DNA of 64,000 nucleotides, from NCBI GenBank assembly GCA_021740915.1, contig JAIOYW010000002.1, positions 124,001 to 188,000 of the forward strand, written 5' to 3'. This stretch comes from Ignavibacteriales bacterium. Its GTDB lineage: Bacteria; Bacteroidota; Ignavibacteria; Ignavibacteriales; Melioribacteraceae. A model generated the notes under the pieces. It saw only the letters and a list, made by a program, of their open reading frames with translations. It was not told the DNA's origin and did not search any database. Of the stretch, positions 28,001 through 36,379 are shown in pieces (within the stretch, counting starts at the first letter, position 1; every line of letters starts with the position of its first letter). Both the position numbers and the translations under genes were made by a program.

Positions 28001-28277
28001 CATGTGTATCCCAACCGGCTTTCCTATGAACCTGAAAACCCTGTAGAGTCTTGTATCGACAAACAAGATCCTTCAGAGTTCTGGCCATCACGTGATGAAT
28101 CCCCGGCTTGCCGTTCGCGGTCGGGGGTCCTTCATAAAAAGTGAAACTTTTATTATCAGGCCGGGAGGTGATACTTCTTTCGAAAATCTTGTGGTCATCC
28201 CAATAGTTTAATATATCTTTTTCTATCTGCGGATAATCAACTTTGCTTTTAAATTGCTTGAATGCTTTTTTACTCAT
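25086..28277 (-). CDS. ileS: Isoleucyl-tRNA synthetase, large (type 2) form with swapped GXHH signature
   Basis: A 1063-residue class I synthetase that attaches isoleucine to tRNA-Ile and edits valine. The editing CP1 domain lies between about residues 200 and 400, with TTTPWTLISN (233-242) and DDGSGIVHIAPAFGADDY (318-335). KMSKS is at 606-610. The first signature, normally HXGH, reads G59-I60-H61-H62 (KPGIHHVMAR), so the first and third residues are exchanged. This form is known in some type 2 IleRS enzymes and brings extreme resistance to mupirocin. The stop overlaps the DksA-like start by one base (TAATG). No C-terminal cysteine cluster is present, as expected for type 2. Confidence 0.97.
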   Translation of the reverse strand: MSKKAFKQFKSKVDYPQIEKDILNYWDDHKIFERSITSRPDNKSFTFYEGPPTANGKPGIHHVMARTLKDLVCRYKTLQGFQVHRKAGWDTHGLPVEIEVEKNLGITNKSEIPIFGVEKYNAACKESVFTYKDVWEQMTRRMGYWINLEDAYVTCTNEYIESVWWALKTLFDKGLIYKDYKIVPQCPKSETVLSSHELALGYRETTDPSVYVMMRLKPNDKIDSENTYFLVWTTTPWTLISNVGLAVGANITYVLAKTESRSLILAKERLHVIKDEYEIVQEFKGSDLAGLEYTQLFDYLTVDKKGFFVVEGDFVSTDDGSGIVHIAPAFGADDYEISKKYNLPFLQPVTRGGKFTEEITDFAGQFVKDADNGIIRKLKDEGKLFLRENIVHSYPFSWRFDNVPVIYYARESWFIRTTSIAERMVELNKTINWYPPEVGSGRFGNWLEENKDWALSRDRFWATPLPIWLSPDGDMFAVGSIEELKQGFVEKDGNRIPVSELDTIDLHKPFVDDIKFEKNGKIYTRTPELIDVWFDSGAMPFAQYHYPFENKELFESNFPSDFICEGIDQTRGWFYTLHAISTMLFDKVAYKNLIVNELILDKKGLKMSKSKGNTVNPFDLFERYGADSTRWYLVTTSPPWRPTLFNEDGLAEVQRKFFGTLTNTYNFFALYANLDSFTFKQEIIPYDERPEFDRWIISKLNALVSEYQEMMDNYDVTRAARVVSDFTIDQLSNWYVRRSRRRFWKSEVNKAKLSAYQTLYECLMTIAKLTSPFAPFISEEIFRNLNEISGRESTDSVHLSFIPKSDYREKSLEAKMELAQRIVYVARAMRAKNNLKVRQPLKKIMVLVEKEMRDVLPEIADIILEEINIKELEILTDDSGVVKKSAKANFKALGPKYGPLMKQLANAVKDFTPVQIGILEKSGVLELEIENQRIELLKEEVEIINNQIEGWVVETEQNVTVALDTELTENLIAESYAREFVNRIQNMRKESGLDVIDRIHINYYAPNQLIEYITIFGDYIKNETLAVSLRPATESGADFQNWQLDDYECAINIVKSDVFNVEE

Positions 28278-28298
28278 CTGTTACCACAATAACTTTTA

Positions 28299-28868
28299 CT
28301 ATTTTTTGGATTCCAGGATATCTGTAAGTTTATTCAGATTATCCTGTATTAGTGAAAATTCTTCCTTTATATCGGAAACAAGTTTGCTCGTATTCAGATT
28401 GACTTCTTTATTGAGTACCTGTATTTTCTTATTTAACTCATTCGTGATATCGTCCTTCCCTTCAGAGATCTGTGTCAGTAATTTATTTTGCTCCTGCAGA
28501 GCAAGAACTTCACTGACGGACATCCCAAATAACCCGATCGCACCAAGGAAAACATTTCTGAGTAGAAATAGTACAAGGTTTTCACTAAGCAGATCATCAA
28601 CCCCAAAATACCCGTTGAAATACGAAACTAAGAATACGGTTACAACGGCTGAAGCAATTGTAACAGCGAATACTATCCTGCCCCCCCAAATCCATCCGAA
28701 TGTTTTGTTTATAAGCCAGCCGCAGACGAATGCGAATAGGGAAAGAATAAACCAGACAGAAAAATTGGCTAATCCCGCATCAAATAAATCAGTACTTAAA
28801 AAATCGGAAAAAAAGATGATGACAGCCAGCAATCCGGGAAGCAGATAGTATATTTTTTTTACAATCAT
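28299..28868 (-). CDS. Small polytopic membrane protein with C-terminal coiled coil, unknown function
   Basis: A 189-residue protein. About four hydrophobic segments fill the first 125 residues, then residues about 128-187 form a probable amphipathic coiled coil with heptad-like L/I spacing (KLLTQISEGKDDITNELNKK). It overlaps pnp by four bases (ATGA), and its stop is 21 bases before ileS, so it is part of the same message. No known family was recognised. The arrangement suggests a membrane anchor presenting a helical oligomerisation domain to the cytoplasm, but this is guesswork. Confidence 0.65.
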   Translation of the reverse strand: MIVKKIYYLLPGLLAVIIFFSDFLSTDLFDAGLANFSVWFILSLFAFVCGWLINKTFGWIWGGRIVFAVTIASAVVTVFLVSYFNGYFGVDDLLSENLVLFLLRNVFLGAIGLFGMSVSEVLALQEQNKLLTQISEGKDDITNELNKKIQVLNKEVNLNTSKLVSDIKEEFSLIQDNLNKLTDILESKK

Positions 28869-29686
28869 AACTGCCTGACGACCTCGCTAAAAATCTTTGT
28901 CATTTTGGGTTCGGCTTCATTTGCAGCCGAAATAATTTCACGAAGAACCACTGGTTTTAAGGCATCAGGAAAACATTCATCAGTGATAATACTCATTCCT
29001 AAAACTTTTATCCCCATATGATTTGCAACGATACACTCAGGAATAGTTGACATACCAACAACATCAGCACCAATATTCCTCAAAAATCTGTATTCTGCGC
29101 GAGTCTCAAGATTTGGACCGGGAACTGCAACATAAACCCCCTTCTGCACTTTTATCCTGTGTTCAAGAGCTATTTTTTCCGCTAAAAGTATCAGTTCATT
29201 ATCATAAGGCTCACTCATATCCGGAAACCGTGGACCAAGTGTATTATCGTTTGCGCCTATCAAAGGATTATCCCCAAGCAGATTGATATGATCGGACATG
29301 ATCATAATATCACCCCGTTTGTAAATCTGGTTCATTCCGCCACATGCATTCGAGATAAGAAGAGTTTTAACTCCCAGAAATTTCATAACCCGGACAGGGT
29401 ACGTAATCTGGTGCATTGAGTATCCTTCATAATAGTGAAACCTGCCCTGCATAACTGCAACATTTTTACCTGCGAGCTGCCCGAAAATCAACTTGCCGTG
29501 GTGGGTTTCCACGGTGGAGAGTGGGAAATGCGGCAGTTCAGAATAATCTATGCTGTGATCTATCTCAATCTCATTAACCAGTCCGCCAAGACCTGTTCCA
29601 AGAATAATCCCCACTTCATACGTTTTATTCGTATATGTTCTGATTCGGGTAATTGTTTCGTCTATTTTTTTTAGAAGTTCACTCAT
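28865..29686 (-). CDS. Purine nucleoside phosphorylase (trimeric PNP/MTAP family)
   Basis: A 273-residue trimeric-type phosphorylase that splits purine nucleosides with phosphate for salvage. Phosphate- and ribose-binding blocks are intact: ILGTGLGGL (28-36), GRFHYYEGY (81-89), SNACGGMN (112-119), GPNLETRAEY (190-199) and GMSTIPE (211-217). At the purine-reading position, where inosine/guanosine-specific enzymes have Asn (ITN), this protein has D236 in IITDECFP, a residue found at the equivalent site of methylthioadenosine phosphorylases. The base specificity is therefore open. It lies 13 bases after yggS and overlaps the small membrane protein gene. Confidence 0.9.
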   Translation of the reverse strand: MSELLKKIDETITRIRTYTNKTYEVGIILGTGLGGLVNEIEIDHSIDYSELPHFPLSTVETHHGKLIFGQLAGKNVAVMQGRFHYYEGYSMHQITYPVRVMKFLGVKTLLISNACGGMNQIYKRGDIMIMSDHINLLGDNPLIGANDNTLGPRFPDMSEPYDNELILLAEKIALEHRIKVQKGVYVAVPGPNLETRAEYRFLRNIGADVVGMSTIPECIVANHMGIKVLGMSIITDECFPDALKPVVLREIISAANEAEPKMTKIFSEVVRQL

Positions 29687-29699
29687 TTAATTTATTTGA

Positions 29700-30389
29700 T
29701 CAATAATTATAATTTCTTTCACCAAAAATTGCTGTGCCGATCCTTATCATGGTAGCACCTTCCTCAATCGCAATCCTGTAATCGTTTGTCATCCCCATAG
29801 AAAGCTCCTTCAATCCGAATCCGGAATTGTTAAGCGAATCGGAAAAATGCCTCAGATCAGCAAAGCATTTTCTCAAAATATACTCATCCATGGTGTACGG
29901 TGCCATAGTCATCAGCCCGCATAACTTTATATTAGGCAACAAGTTAACCGATTCCGCCAGTTTTTGAACCGAATCGAAATCTCTCAATCCAAATTTGCTT
30001 GCTTCATCTGCCAGATTCACTTCGAGTAAGATGTTCTGAATTTTACCTATTTTATTCGCAAATGAATCAATATCAGTTGCGATTTTCAAAGAGTCCACCG
30101 AATGAATGAATTCAGCAACAGGTACAACATACTTGACTTTATTAGATTGAAGGTGGCCGATAAAGTGCCAGTTAATTCCTGGTAGTTGGAGTTCCGTACT
30201 TTTATCCCTCAATTCCTGGGCTTTATTTTCACCCACATCTCTCATCCCGCAGGAATAAACTTCCCTGATTGTTTCTGCAGGTTGGGTTTTGGTTACTGAA
30301 ATAATCCTTACTGACTCAGGATCTCTGCGACTAACCTCACATGATTCTCTAACATGTGCTTTTACAATATTTAAATTTTCTAGAATCAT
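29700..30389 (-). CDS. YggS/PLPBP-family pyridoxal-phosphate homeostasis protein
   Basis: A 229-residue, single-domain fold-type III PLP protein. The PLP lysine is K34 in IISVTKTQPAETI, DVGENKAQELRDK (about 51-63) and INWHFIGHLQSNKVK (about 73-87) are family blocks, and GMTNDYRIAIEEGATMIRIG (about 198-217) holds the phosphate-binding end. These proteins bind PLP without a known enzyme reaction and buffer vitamin B6 levels. It is first in the yggS-pnp-ileS-dksA-lspA-rluD run, downstream of the nrdJ terminator. Confidence 0.93.
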   Translation of the reverse strand: MILENLNIVKAHVRESCEVSRRDPESVRIISVTKTQPAETIREVYSCGMRDVGENKAQELRDKSTELQLPGINWHFIGHLQSNKVKYVVPVAEFIHSVDSLKIATDIDSFANKIGKIQNILLEVNLADEASKFGLRDFDSVQKLAESVNLLPNIKLCGLMTMAPYTMDEYILRKCFADLRHFSDSLNNSGFGLKELSMGMTNDYRIAIEEGATMIRIGTAIFGERNYNY

Positions 30390-30435
30390 TTTAAATCAAG
30401 TTTGGGAATCTATATTTTTTAAAAACTAAAGTCAA

Positions 30436-30465
30436 TAAAAAAGGGGGTGAACACCCCCCTTTTTA
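30436..30465 (-). terminator. Terminator between nrdJ and yggS
   Basis: A GC-rich inverted repeat, GGGGGTG (30443-30449) with CACCCCC (30452-30458), flanked by A-run and T-run, gives a stem with a small loop followed on the minus strand by TTTTTTA. It starts 22 bases past the nrdJ stop at 30488. Confidence 0.85.
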
Positions 30466-30487
30466 CAAAGCAATTCTATTTCGTTTC

Positions 30488-33400
30488 TCAACTGCAACCT
30501 GTTGTTGTGCCACAAGTATCACAGGTAAGGCAGGTACCTCTTCTGACCATAGTTACATTGTAGCATTTCGGACATATTTCCCCTGTGTATCCTAACTCAC
30601 GGGCACGTTGAATCTTCAGTTCTGCCTCCGAAATGTTCTTTTTGGAACCTCCGCCATTTCCGTTGCCTTTGTAAACTGGAGTTTTTTCAATAAGACCTGA
30701 CTTATCTAGTTGAATAGTTTTCTCACTTATTAATTCCTCACTCTCAAAATCAATATCATTATTTTTACTCTTACTCTTCAATACAAGTTCCTGCTCATCC
30801 ACATGGGCAAGCTCATGTCTGTTCAGATAGGTAACAGCCAGTTCGCGGAAAATATAATCAATAACAGATGTGGTCATTTTTATCCTATCATTACCAATGA
30901 CAACCCCGCTTGGATCGAATTTGGTGAAAACGAATGCATCAACGAATTCTTCAAGCGGAACCCCGTGCTGAAGCCCGAGTGAAATTGCAATGGCAAATGC
31001 ATTCAGCAGCGACCGGAAACTTGCACCTTCCTTATGCATATCAAGAAATATCTCGCCTAACTGCCCATTATCGTAATCACCTGTTCTTATATATACAGTC
31101 TGCCCGTTTATTTTGGCTTTCTGAGTATATCCTTTCCTTCTGTCCGGTAGCCGTTTCCTTTTTGCAATATACCTGTGGATAATTTTTTCAGAAATTTTAA
31201 TAATATCCTGCGCTTCAATAGCTTTAACAAGATCATCGTTATCATCATAACTAACCGAATTAAGTGGTTGTGACAGCTTTGAACCATCACGGTACAGAGC
31301 ATTTGCCTTGAGTCCGAGTTTCCAGGATAGCATATAGGCATTTTGCATATCCTCGATAAGTACACTGTTAGGCATGTTGATTGTTTTTGAAATCGCACCT
31401 GATATAAAAGGCTGCGCAGCCGCCATCATATAAATATGCGCTTCCCATTTGATATACCTGGTGCCATGTCTGCCGCACTGATTGGCGCAATCAAAAACAG
31501 GCAGGTGCTCGTTCTTAAGATAAGGAGCGCCTTCTACCGTCATTGTACCAAGCACATAATCATTAGCTCTGCTAATTTTTTCTTTCGAAAAACCAAGCGC
31601 CATTAAAAGATTATTGCCATTCTCGCGAAGTGTCAGCTCTGATACGCCAAGATTCTTTTCAATGTATTCTTTATCAATAATACCGCTATTAAATACAAAA
31701 GAAACATCAATAGATGATGCTATGTTTTTTTCAATTTTATAAAGAACATCACTGGTAAAACCCTTCGATTTCAGAGATTCATAATTTATTTCCGGACAGC
31801 CGACAAGTGTACCGGCTCCTTTGGCATATTTCACAATGGCTTCAACCTGTTCCTCGCTATAGCCAAGTTTCCTGAGTGCCGGCGGAATAGACTGGTTTAT
31901 TATCCTGAAATATCCTCCTCCGGCAAGTTTTTTATACTTAACTAAAGCGAAATCCGGCTCAATTCCAGTTGTATCACAATCCATCACCAATCCGATTGTA
32001 CCTGTCGGAGCTATTACTGTGACCTGTGCATTCCTGAATCCGTTTTTTATGCCAGATGCAAGTGCTTGATCTGCATCTTCCCGGGCTGCTTTCAGCAGAT
32101 CAGAAGGACAGTATTTCGGATTAATTCCCATTGGATAGATTGAAAGTTCCTCATACTCTGTCTGTGGAACATTATAAGCTGCCCTTTTATGATTCCTGAT
32201 CACCCTGAGCATGGAATCCTTATTCTGGTCATATTTACTAAATGTTCCAACTTCCCCCGCCATTTCTGCAGAGGTTGCGTAAGAACGCATATGCATAATA
32301 GCTGTAATCGCTCCGGCAATCGACCTGCCCTCTTCACTGTCATATGGAATCCCTTGCCTCATGAGCAAAGAGCCGAGGTTCGCGTGTCCAAGTCCTAGGG
32401 TTCTGAAATCATAGCTGTTTTGGGCAATTGCAGGACTGGGATACTGCGCCATAAGAACACTTATCTCTAAAGCAACAGTCCAGATCCTGACCGCATGTCT
32501 GAATCCGTAAATGTCGAATTTCTGAGTCTCGTCATTAAAAAATTTCACGAGGTTTAAAGAAGCCAGATTACAGGCTGTGTCATCCAGAAACATATATTCG
32601 GAGCAAGGATTCGAAGCTCTGATTTCACCGCTTTCCTTGCATGTATGCCATTCATTGATTGTAGTATGATATTGAATTCCCGGATCGGCAGAAGACCAGG
32701 CAGCATAAGCAATATCTTCCCACAACCCTCGGGCACTCAATTTTTTAGCGGGAAGAGGCTTACGATTTTCCTTTGATGATTTTTTAATTTCTGTCCTGTT
32801 GTAAAGCGCCCATTCTTTATCATCCAGCACGGCTGTCATATATTCATTTGAAACACGTACCGAATTGTTAGAATTCTGCCCGGAGACACTTGCATATCCT
32901 TCAGAATTCCAATCAGTATCGTAGATCGGGAATTCAATCTTTTTAAAACCTTGCTTCGCAAGCTGAATAACCCGCTCAATATAATTATCCGGAATATTCG
33001 CCGCTCTTGCATTCTGAATAGCTTTCTTAAGATATTGATTAAATTTCCTGTCAAAACGATCATTTTCAGGATGCTCTCTGAAACATGCATTGATAATCTC
33101 GTTCAAATGGAAGTTGCAAGAAACCGAGCCGGCAACAAGTGCTGCCACCTTCTGCTCCTCAATAACCTTCCAGCTGATATACTCTTCTATATCGGGATGA
33201 TCGATATCAAGTGTGACCATTTTTGCGGCTCTTCTTGTTGTACCGCCTGATTTAATCGCCCCCGCAGAACGATCACCAACCTTGAGAAAGGACATAAGAC
33301 CACTAGACTTTCCACCACCGCTCAAAGGTTCATTCGATCCCCTCACATTTGAAAAGTTAGTCCCCGTCCCCGATCCATATTTAAATAATCGAGCTTCCCG

Positions 33401-34057
33401 AACCCACAGATCCATTATACCCGAATCGTTCACCAGGTCATCAGAAACAGATTGAATAAAGCATGCATGTGGCTGTGGATGTGTGTATGCATCTGTCGCA
33501 CGGGTCAGTTCCCCGGTTTGAAAATCAACATAATAATGCCCCTGAGATGGTCCGTTTATTCCATAAGCCCAATGCAGTCCTGTATTAAACCATTGTGGAC
33601 TATTTGGAGCACACATTTGATTGGCAAGCATATATATCATTTCATCGTAGTAGATTTTTGCATCTTCCTCCGAATCAAAATAACCTGCTTTCCAGCCCCA
33701 GTATGTCCAAGTACCGGCTAATCTTCGAAAAACCTGGCGGCTGTCTGTTTCATGTCCATACCTTTCTTTCTCAGGTAATTCTTTAATTTTTATTTTGTCT
33801 GCCTCCGAAGAAAGCAGCCAGTCGGGAATCCCGTCTTCTTTAATTTTTTTGATCAACCGCGGAACACCGGCTTTACGGAAATATTTTTGGGCCAGAATAT
33901 CAGTCGCAACCTGCGACCAGTGCTTTGGCACAAGAACATCTTCCATACGAAATACAATCGAACCATCGGGGTTACGTATTTCTGAACTTCGTGATTCCAT
34001 ATCCAGAGAGTCCATTACATCAATGATCTCGTTGGTATAGTACCTTTGGTACTTCAT
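30488..34057 (-). CDS. nrdJ: Adenosylcobalamin-dependent (class II) ribonucleotide reductase
   Basis: A 1189-residue enzyme that reduces ribonucleotides to deoxyribonucleotides using a radical from coenzyme B12. The active-site pair is C199 (HACFIQSV) and C496 (TACNLASL), with the N483/C485/E487 finger loop [10 protein letters not shown]. The redox-active C-terminus carries a cysteine cluster: CPKC and [14 protein letters not shown]. Length of about 1200 matches the long NrdJ group of Bacteroidota/Chlorobi, with an extra inserted segment near 330-440. It reads alone on the minus strand behind an AT-rich 266-base gap. AAGGA lies eight bases before the ATG. The cell must obtain or make B12. Confidence 0.97.
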   Translation of the reverse strand: MKYQRYYTNEIIDVMDSLDMESRSSEIRNPDGSIVFRMEDVLVPKHWSQVATDILAQKYFRKAGVPRLIKKIKEDGIPDWLLSSEADKIKIKELPEKERYGHETDSRQVFRRLAGTWTYWGWKAGYFDSEEDAKIYYDEMIYMLANQMCAPNSPQWFNTGLHWAYGINGPSQGHYYVDFQTGELTRATDAYTHPQPHACFIQSVSDDLVNDSGIMDLWVREARLFKYGSGTGTNFSNVRGSNEPLSGGGKSSGLMSFLKVGDRSAGAIKSGGTTRRAAKMVTLDIDHPDIEEYISWKVIEEQKVAALVAGSVSCNFHLNEIINACFREHPENDRFDRKFNQYLKKAIQNARAANIPDNYIERVIQLAKQGFKKIEFPIYDTDWNSEGYASVSGQNSNNSVRVSNEYMTAVLDDKEWALYNRTEIKKSSKENRKPLPAKKLSARGLWEDIAYAAWSSADPGIQYHTTINEWHTCKESGEIRASNPCSEYMFLDDTACNLASLNLVKFFNDETQKFDIYGFRHAVRIWTVALEISVLMAQYPSPAIAQNSYDFRTLGLGHANLGSLLMRQGIPYDSEEGRSIAGAITAIMHMRSYATSAEMAGEVGTFSKYDQNKDSMLRVIRNHKRAAYNVPQTEYEELSIYPMGINPKYCPSDLLKAAREDADQALASGIKNGFRNAQVTVIAPTGTIGLVMDCDTTGIEPDFALVKYKKLAGGGYFRIINQSIPPALRKLGYSEEQVEAIVKYAKGAGTLVGCPEINYESLKSKGFTSDVLYKIEKNIASSIDVSFVFNSGIIDKEYIEKNLGVSELTLRENGNNLLMALGFSKEKISRANDYVLGTMTVEGAPYLKNEHLPVFDCANQCGRHGTRYIKWEAHIYMMAAAQPFISGAISKTINMPNSVLIEDMQNAYMLSWKLGLKANALYRDGSKLSQPLNSVSYDDNDDLVKAIEAQDIIKISEKIIHRYIAKRKRLPDRRKGYTQKAKINGQTVYIRTGDYDNGQLGEIFLDMHKEGASFRSLLNAFAIAISLGLQHGVPLEEFVDAFVFTKFDPSGVVIGNDRIKMTTSVIDYIFRELAVTYLNRHELAHVDEQELVLKSKSKNNDIDFESEELISEKTIQLDKSGLIEKTPVYKGNGNGGGSKKNISEAELKIQRARELGYTGEICPKCYNVTMVRRGTCLTCDTCGTTTGCS

Positions 34058-34323
34058 ACTAAGTCCTTGTAATTAAATATTATATAAAAGATTTATAAAT
34101 CGTCTGAGGAAGAGGAGTAGTGAGAATAAGATTTAAAAATAAGCAAAAATTAATTTGATTTAAAGCATATGATAAATTTTATTTGCAGAAATTTCTTCAA
34201 ACGTTTTATTTTTTCATTTTTTTCTTATTACAGTTGGAAAATGATAAAATTTTTTAAAACTTCAAAATTAATTTTTGTAAGTTTGCCAATTATTGAAACT
34301 TATACTTAAGGAAGGGTTTTTAT

Positions 34324-35865
34324 ATGAAACAGGAAAGATTTGCAGGTGTTCTACTACATCCAACTTCACTGCCGGGAAACTTTGGGATTGGGGATCTTGG
34401 AAAACAGGCTTACAATTTTATTGATTTTCTGGAATCCGGGAAATTCTCGATTTGGCAGGTATTCCCCCTTGGACCAACAGGTTATGGCGATTCTCCCTAC
34501 CAATGTTTTTCCGCTTTTGCCGGTAATCCTCTTTTAATTAGCCCTGAATTACTTGCAGAGGAAGGTTTGCTTGATTCTGCAAAATTTAAGAATTATCCCT
34601 TATTTGATCCAAAAAAAATCGACTATGGTCAGGTTATTGGATTAAAAAACGAATTGCTGCGCACTGCTTTCCGTAGTTTCGTTGAAAAAGGAGGCTTGAA
34701 TTCTGATGCTTTTAAATCTTTTACATCTTATAATTCCGAGTGGCTCGAAGATTATTCATTATTCATGGCAGTGAAAAATCACTATGGAGGTCAGCCATGG
34801 ACAAACTGGGATAAAGGAATCTCGAGATATGAACTGGCTGCAAGAAATGAATGGAAAGCAAAACTTTACGATGAGGTTAATTTTATTGAATTCTGCCAGT
34901 ATAAGTTCGACCAGCAATGGTCCGATATAAAAGATTACTGTCATTCAAAAGGCATCAAGATTATCGGGGATCTTCCAATATTTGTGGCATACGATAGTTC
35001 TGATGTATGGTCGAACAGAGAACTTTTCTCAGTTGATAATGATGGCAAATTAATTTCTGTTGCCGGTGTTCCCCCTGATTACTTCTCAGCCACAGGACAG
35101 TTGTGGGGCAATCCACTTTATAAGTGGAATGTTATGGAGGAAAGGAATTTTGATTGGTGGATAACTCGTTTCAGAAAATTATTCAGCCTGACAGATATTG
35201 TTAGAATTGATCACTTCAGGGGATTTGATGCCTATTGGGAAATTCCGGGAGATGCAGAAACCGCAATCAATGGGCGTTGGGTTAAGGCGCCAGGTAAAAA
35301 ATTATTCCAGACGGTAAGAAATGTTCTCGGAACAGTCCCTATAATCGCTGAAGATCTCGGTGTGATTACGAAAGAAGTTGCAACACTCAGAGATGAATAT
35401 GAATTCCCAGGAATCAAAATACTCCAGTTTGCTTTTGGTGAGACCGGTGAAAAAAAATTCCTGCCCCATAATCACATAAAAAATTGTGTGGTTCATACAG
35501 GCTCACACGATAATGATACAACGCGAGGTTTTTTTGATGCTGAAAAAAAAGCCGGCTCCGGTGTATATGAATGGACTCAGAAATATCTTGATTATTATAA
35601 CGATAATGTAACTTCTGAATTGATCAGAGTCGCATATGCTTCGGTTGCAAATTATGTAGTGATCCCCATGCAGGACATACTGGATCTGGGATCAGAATCA
35701 AGAATGAATTATCCTGGTCGCCCATCCGGAAACTGGACATGGAGATTTACATGGAATCAGATAAATCATGATATTTCGGGAAAATATTCCGAATTAGCTG
35801 AGCTATATGAGAGAATCCCTATTACAAAAAATGAATTTGAAGAGATTGAAACGGAAAATAAATGA
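34324..35865 (+). CDS. malQ: 4-alpha-glucanotransferase (amylomaltase, GH77)
   Basis: A 513-residue cytoplasmic GH77 enzyme that shuffles alpha-1,4-glucan chains in glycogen or maltodextrin metabolism. Catalytic residues match: nucleophile D296 in VRIDHFRGF, acid/base E343 in IIAEDLGV, and D396 in GSHDNDTT. GGQPW (155-159) and GVPPDYFSATGQLWGNPLY (248-266) are typical substrate loops. A purine-rich AAGGAAGGG is about eight bases before the ATG. The stop overlaps the next gene by four bases. Confidence 0.97.
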   Translation: MKQERFAGVLLHPTSLPGNFGIGDLGKQAYNFIDFLESGKFSIWQVFPLGPTGYGDSPYQCFSAFAGNPLLISPELLAEEGLLDSAKFKNYPLFDPKKIDYGQVIGLKNELLRTAFRSFVEKGGLNSDAFKSFTSYNSEWLEDYSLFMAVKNHYGGQPWTNWDKGISRYELAARNEWKAKLYDEVNFIEFCQYKFDQQWSDIKDYCHSKGIKIIGDLPIFVAYDSSDVWSNRELFSVDNDGKLISVAGVPPDYFSATGQLWGNPLYKWNVMEERNFDWWITRFRKLFSLTDIVRIDHFRGFDAYWEIPGDAETAINGRWVKAPGKKLFQTVRNVLGTVPIIAEDLGVITKEVATLRDEYEFPGIKILQFAFGETGEKKFLPHNHIKNCVVHTGSHDNDTTRGFFDAEKKAGSGVYEWTQKYLDYYNDNVTSELIRVAYASVANYVVIPMQDILDLGSESRMNYPGRPSGNWTWRFTWNQINHDISGKYSELAELYERIPITKNEFEEIETENK

Positions 35866-36356
35866 TAAATTTCCTGAAAATTATTGTATCGGGTCTTAGT
35901 CCTGCTGGAAATGGTCTGGATTTGTCAGAAAAATCCACCACAGGATACCCGGAAGAGAAAAAATTACAGATTGCCACCTGTGCTTTATTTATAGAGGTGG
36001 CAAATTCTGATTCAAATATTGATGGAGAAGAAAAGAAAAAAATCGTTACGCTGATGGAAGAATTGTTTCAACTTTCAAAAATGGAAGTTGAAGAATTATT
36101 CATCCTTTCCGAGAAAAAAATAAAAGAAAGCATTTCCTTATATGAATTCACCGATTTGATAAATAAAAATTATAATCAGGAACAAAAGTATAATATCCTG
36201 AAAAATCTGTGGAGAATAATCTTCCTCGATAATTATTTGCATAAATATGAGGAATATGTAATAAGGAAAATAAGCTCAAATCTTAATATTGCCCACAGCG
36301 ATTTTATTGCTGCTAAACTTGCTGTGAAGGAAGAACTTGGGCTAAGGGATAATTAG
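35862..36356 (+). CDS. TerB-like (tellurite resistance/COG3793-type) protein
   Basis: A 164-residue, mostly helical cytoplasmic protein. CALFIEVANSDSNIDGEEKK (about 42-61) is the typical TerB/DjlA-N signature with an acidic DxxIDxxE loop, and the second half, with FLDNYLHKYEEYVIRKIS (about 127-144), repeats the pattern. Such domains may bind metal ions and are often adaptors, not resistance determinants. It is coupled by ATGA to malQ, but no mechanistic link is known. Function unknown. Confidence 0.8.
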   Translation: MINFLKIIVSGLSPAGNGLDLSEKSTTGYPEEKKLQIATCALFIEVANSDSNIDGEEKKKIVTLMEELFQLSKMEVEELFILSEKKIKESISLYEFTDLINKNYNQEQKYNILKNLWRIIFLDNYLHKYEEYVIRKISSNLNIAHSDFIAAKLAVKEELGLRDN

Positions 36357-36379
36357 GGCTTACTCTTGATCTGCCGGAA

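Noticed and set aside
34058-34323. Cobalamin riboswitch before the B12-dependent reductase
   Set aside because: I looked for the conserved B12-box and paired elements in this AT-rich gap and saw none; class II reductases are not always so controlled.
36357-36379. Terminator in the 23-base gap between the convergent TerB-like and feoB genes
   Set aside because: No stem or T-run is present; the gap is too short.
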